Source: Schoenoplectus triqueter
Taxonomy: Eukaryota; Streptophyta; Magnoliopsida; Poales; Cyperaceae
Direction of reading: 5' to 3'
Length of the DNA stretch: 32,784 nt
Assembly (NCBI GenBank): GCA_964058805.1
Contig: CAXKVV010000312.1
Location: 1-32,784, forward strand
The position numbers and the translations under genes were made by a program. The notes beneath the pieces were generated by a model. That model did no database searches. It was given only the letters and a program-made list of their open reading frames with translations, and had not been told where the DNA came from. Of this stretch, positions 30,320 through 32,784 are shown piece by piece. The stretch's first letter is position 1, and every line of letters begins with the position of its first letter.

Positions 30320-32784
30320 TTATAGCTTGCCTTGATTCTGGCAACCTTCGGTGCTTCTATTGTTGTCTCTTGGATCATGATTACGTGAGAATCTCGCTGA
30401 TTGTAAAGCATTTCGAGAAGTTTTGGTTCTTCTGTTATTATCTTTTGGATCATGACTATGTGAGAGTCTCGTTGATTGCAAAACATCTCGAGAAGTTTGG
30501 GTTCTTATATTGTTATCTCTTGGATCAAAACTAGTTGAGAATCTCGTTGATTGCAAAGCATCTCGAGAAGTTTGGGTTCTTCTATTGTTATCTCTTGGAT
30601 CATAACTAGTTGAGTGTCATGATGATTGCAAAGCATCTCAAGAAATTTAGATTCTTCTATTTGTTGTGGGACTTGGAGGCTTACTCCTATGCCGTCCTGA
30701 TTGTAATGTATCCATTGGAAGCGGGTCACGACTAATTTCATATCTTTGAGAAGACCCACATTCAGAAGACTGTATATTCCTTGATCTACCTTGACCCCGT
30801 ATCCTGCCCTCCATCTCATCTATTACCATTCGACGTCTAACCTTCGCACGTCAGCCAATTTTTATCAGTTCTTTATTTTGTATTATAGTTTCTCCAAGAT
30901 ATGGTGGCCAAACTTATTGATCTCCGTAACAATGAAATTGACCGGACCAAGTATTCAGTAGGTGAGTTGTATTGTATCGCTCATCTATAAAACCTTACAC
31001 ATCAAAATTTATATGTTGGCATACAGCAATCACGTTAGAGCAAGGTATCCTAGTCAGTTGAGGTTTTCTGACAATCACATATGCAGTGTGGTTCCGATAA
31101 TTATGGGTCATCTCGAGTGCGTCGTTCATTCGGAATTATAACAGTGTACTTGAACGATCCATACCCTCCACTCTCGATCCTATCACCAAGCATATGAATC
31201 TCATATTCTCCTCGAGCAGTTCCGAGCAGAATTATTGAAAAGAATACAAAAAGTATCATGTTATGTTTAAAAATTAGTAAAATATAGTAAAATAATATCA
31301 ACATGAACTTATTTTGTCGTCACGTTTTGCCAAGATGTCATCAATTTTTTTCGACCATTGCTTGCATGCTCTATGCAGGTTCAATACTTTCATTTCCCTC
31401 TTACCGAACCATTTAGCACATTTATATTATGTTCCCTCCACAATTGTTGCAACCGGTAAAGTCCGTTCAATTCTGAAGACACTATTGAGAGCTTCTTAAC
31501 CATTACTGGTCATTATACCCCATCGATATCCTTCATCATAAATTTGTGTCCATGAAGCAAAATTAGGACGCTCTTTATCATCATTTTCTAATCTTCTTCC
31601 GATTTTTTTTAAAAAATCATAAGCTTTTTTATTTGATTTCCTCAAAATTCACCATCTCTCTACGAAACGACGTGATTTCTTCTTGTTCGTTAGTCTTCTT
31701 CTTAAAACATCTCTGAGATTATCTTCTTTTTTTCCAGATTTTTCGGCTTCTTTATATAAATTTTCTATGATGTGTTACATGCAATACCGGTGTACTGCTT
31801 CTCCACATTGTGCATACCATCCTAAATGTGGTTGCTCAAAAACTCTCTTTATTCTCCTAAGATGGTCGAATATAATACATATTTTCATATTAGATTGAAT
31901 CACTTCATTACGGACCGATCGCATGAATTAACCCTAATTATTCATATTTTCTGCATCCACAATTCCAAATGCTAAAGGAATGAGTTTATTCTCTGCATCG
32001 TATCCACAAGCCATCAATAATTCATCCTTATATGGTTATAACACGGTCCATAACCCCAAACTATGGATTTAAACATTTTTACATTGTCATCCGAAGTATC
32101 ACACGTTGATATTTTAAATTTTATACTTGGAGTAATTTATGGAAGCAATGTATATGATTATTCCTAAGTGTTAAATAATTATTCAATTGCTCTTTCTCGA
32201 CCACGCCAAAGTTTATCGTACGTTGGTGCCACATCGGGATATTTTATTTCTATAATCATACTGATTTGTTATACTGTTAGAGAGAGATCTTTTTTAAAAT
32301 ATTGGCAGACACATCCTGCAATCAAATTAGATATGAGTTGTAAGTGTTTGCGGTTTCCTGATGGTCTTCTACAATTATGAGAGTTTTTATTTGTGATGAT
32401 CCTCTATGTGGTTAATCCCTCTTCAGGTCTAGCGTATAATCTCCAAGGACAATTTTCTTCTTTGTATTTCATAATAAGTCGTGTTTTACAACTTTTTTGT
32501 ACCCAACATTGAACGTTTTTCTCATACTCCAATCACAAATTACCCAATTAAAAGCCGATTTAGAAGCAAATATTATATTTTCAGCTAACTCATCATCGAG
32601 TCCTAATCGAGATTCATTCGCATCTAAATAGTCAAACATCTTAAAATTATTTAACGTTTCTATGGGATATTGTCTCTCAGTTCATCCGGTAACTAACAAT
32701 GTAGTATTGCATCTCTGAATTTTCTCATATTCAGATTCATTGATCAAAGTATCTGACTGCTTAGTGTAATCCTCTTATGTTTCC
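30320..32784 (-). pseudogene. MuDR-type MULE transposase, degenerate, N-terminus beyond window
   Basis: Read right to left. The MuDR N-terminal domain is at about 32570-32416 (SKSAFNWVICDWSMRK, then KYKEENCPWRLYARP). HNCRRPSGNRKHLQLISN and PTYDKLWRGRER follow at 32380-32181. The catalytic region has WGYGPCY near 32050 and YKDELLMACGYDAENKLIP near 32030-31975. HRYCM is near 31790 and YRWGIMTSN near 31530-31505. A SWIM zinc finger is at 31079-31025 (CDC ... PCSNVIAVC). The tail, readable in one frame from 30829 to 30320, is rich in Arg/Ser/Asn and built of 25-residue repeats. Defects: stops at 31775-31777, 31496-31498 and in the tail (for example 30647-30649), several frameshifts, loss of the segment with the first catalytic Asp, and Asn for the expected His in the SWIM motif. 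An intron probably separates the SWIM region from the tail (about 30900-30830). It would excise and insert the MULE; this copy is inactive. Confidence 0.85.
30361..30660 (-). repeat. 75-bp tandem repeats encoding the transposase tail
   Basis: At least four copies with an exact 75-bp period; the TTGGATC anchor lies near 30370, 30445, 30520 and 30595. Since 75 is divisible by three, each copy encodes 25 residues in one phase on the minus strand, with a core like DPRDNNRRTQTSRDALQSTR. The copy nearest the SWIM domain carries three stops. A more distant relative of the unit seems present further N-terminal (SRDPLPMDTLQSGRHRS). Confidence 0.88.

Larger units (their letters stand above)
24498..32784. 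mobile_element. Mutator-like element with PMD gene and transposase, right end outside window
   Basis: The interval contains terminal-type repeats (24498-24668), a degenerate PMD gene on the plus strand (25566-30026) and a degenerate MuDR-type transposase on the minus strand (30320-32784 and beyond). PMD proteins are known both as host genes (MAIN/MAIL) and as passengers of plant transposons including MULEs. The two genes converge with about 290 bp between their ends, the same layout as the two genes of maize MuDR. That they form a single element is inferred from this layout and from the repeats at the left. The solo LTR at 26582-28698 is a later insertion. Confidence 0.65.

Noticed and set aside
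30217..30534. 105-codon plus-strand frame over the 75-bp repeats
   Set aside because: The period is divisible by three, so several phases on both strands stay open. The minus-strand phase continuous with the transposase tail is the better interpretation.

Overview
The window is nuclear DNA from a flowering plant, most likely a eudicot. The evidence is a plant-specific DUF789 gene with five GT-AG introns, a Ty1/Copia retrotransposon primed by initiator-Met tRNA, a CACTA element, and a Mutator-like element (MULE) carrying a plant mobile domain (PMD) gene. The base composition is AT-rich. Only one gene looks intact; most of the rest is layered transposable elements in various states of decay.

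Layout. 1-3348: non-coding interior, primer-binding site and probable LTR of a retroelement on the minus strand. 3668-3940: a MULE-type MITE with a perfect 9-bp target duplication. 5019-16360: a CACTA (En/Spm) element of about 1.5 kb, flanked by TAA/TAA and split by a 9.8-kb Copia retrotransposon (5406-15204) flanked by AAATT/AAATT. The retrotransposon has two 2110-bp LTRs that differ at only three positions by eye. Its gag-pol frame is nevertheless broken by many stops, a frameshift zone and a deletion in RNase H. Its 1.9-kb leader holds five related hairpin modules. 16564-18876: smaller inverted-repeat elements, the last a hAT-like MITE directly upstream of the gene. 19463-22473: the DUF789 gene, six exons, 316 codons. 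22651-24497: a tandem duplication and faint transposon remnants. 24498-32784: a large MULE running off the right edge. It has 28-bp and palindromic repeats at its left end, a degenerate PMD gene on the plus strand and a degenerate MuDR-type transposase on the minus strand, arranged tail to tail. A solo LTR (26582-28698, CAAGG duplication) of the same Copia family has landed inside a PMD exon.

How the parts relate. The DUF789 gene does not depend on the elements, but a MITE sits just upstream of its probable 5' leader. The Copia element looks like a recent insertion of an already defective template, which suggests mobilisation in trans. The MULE pairs a PMD protein with a transposase in the convergent layout known from maize MuDR. 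The most unusual signals are the covarying hairpin modules of the Copia leader, the phased TGACATCA array in its LTR, and the 25-residue repeat tail of the MULE transposase. All coordinates and comparisons were made by eye, without alignment or database searches.
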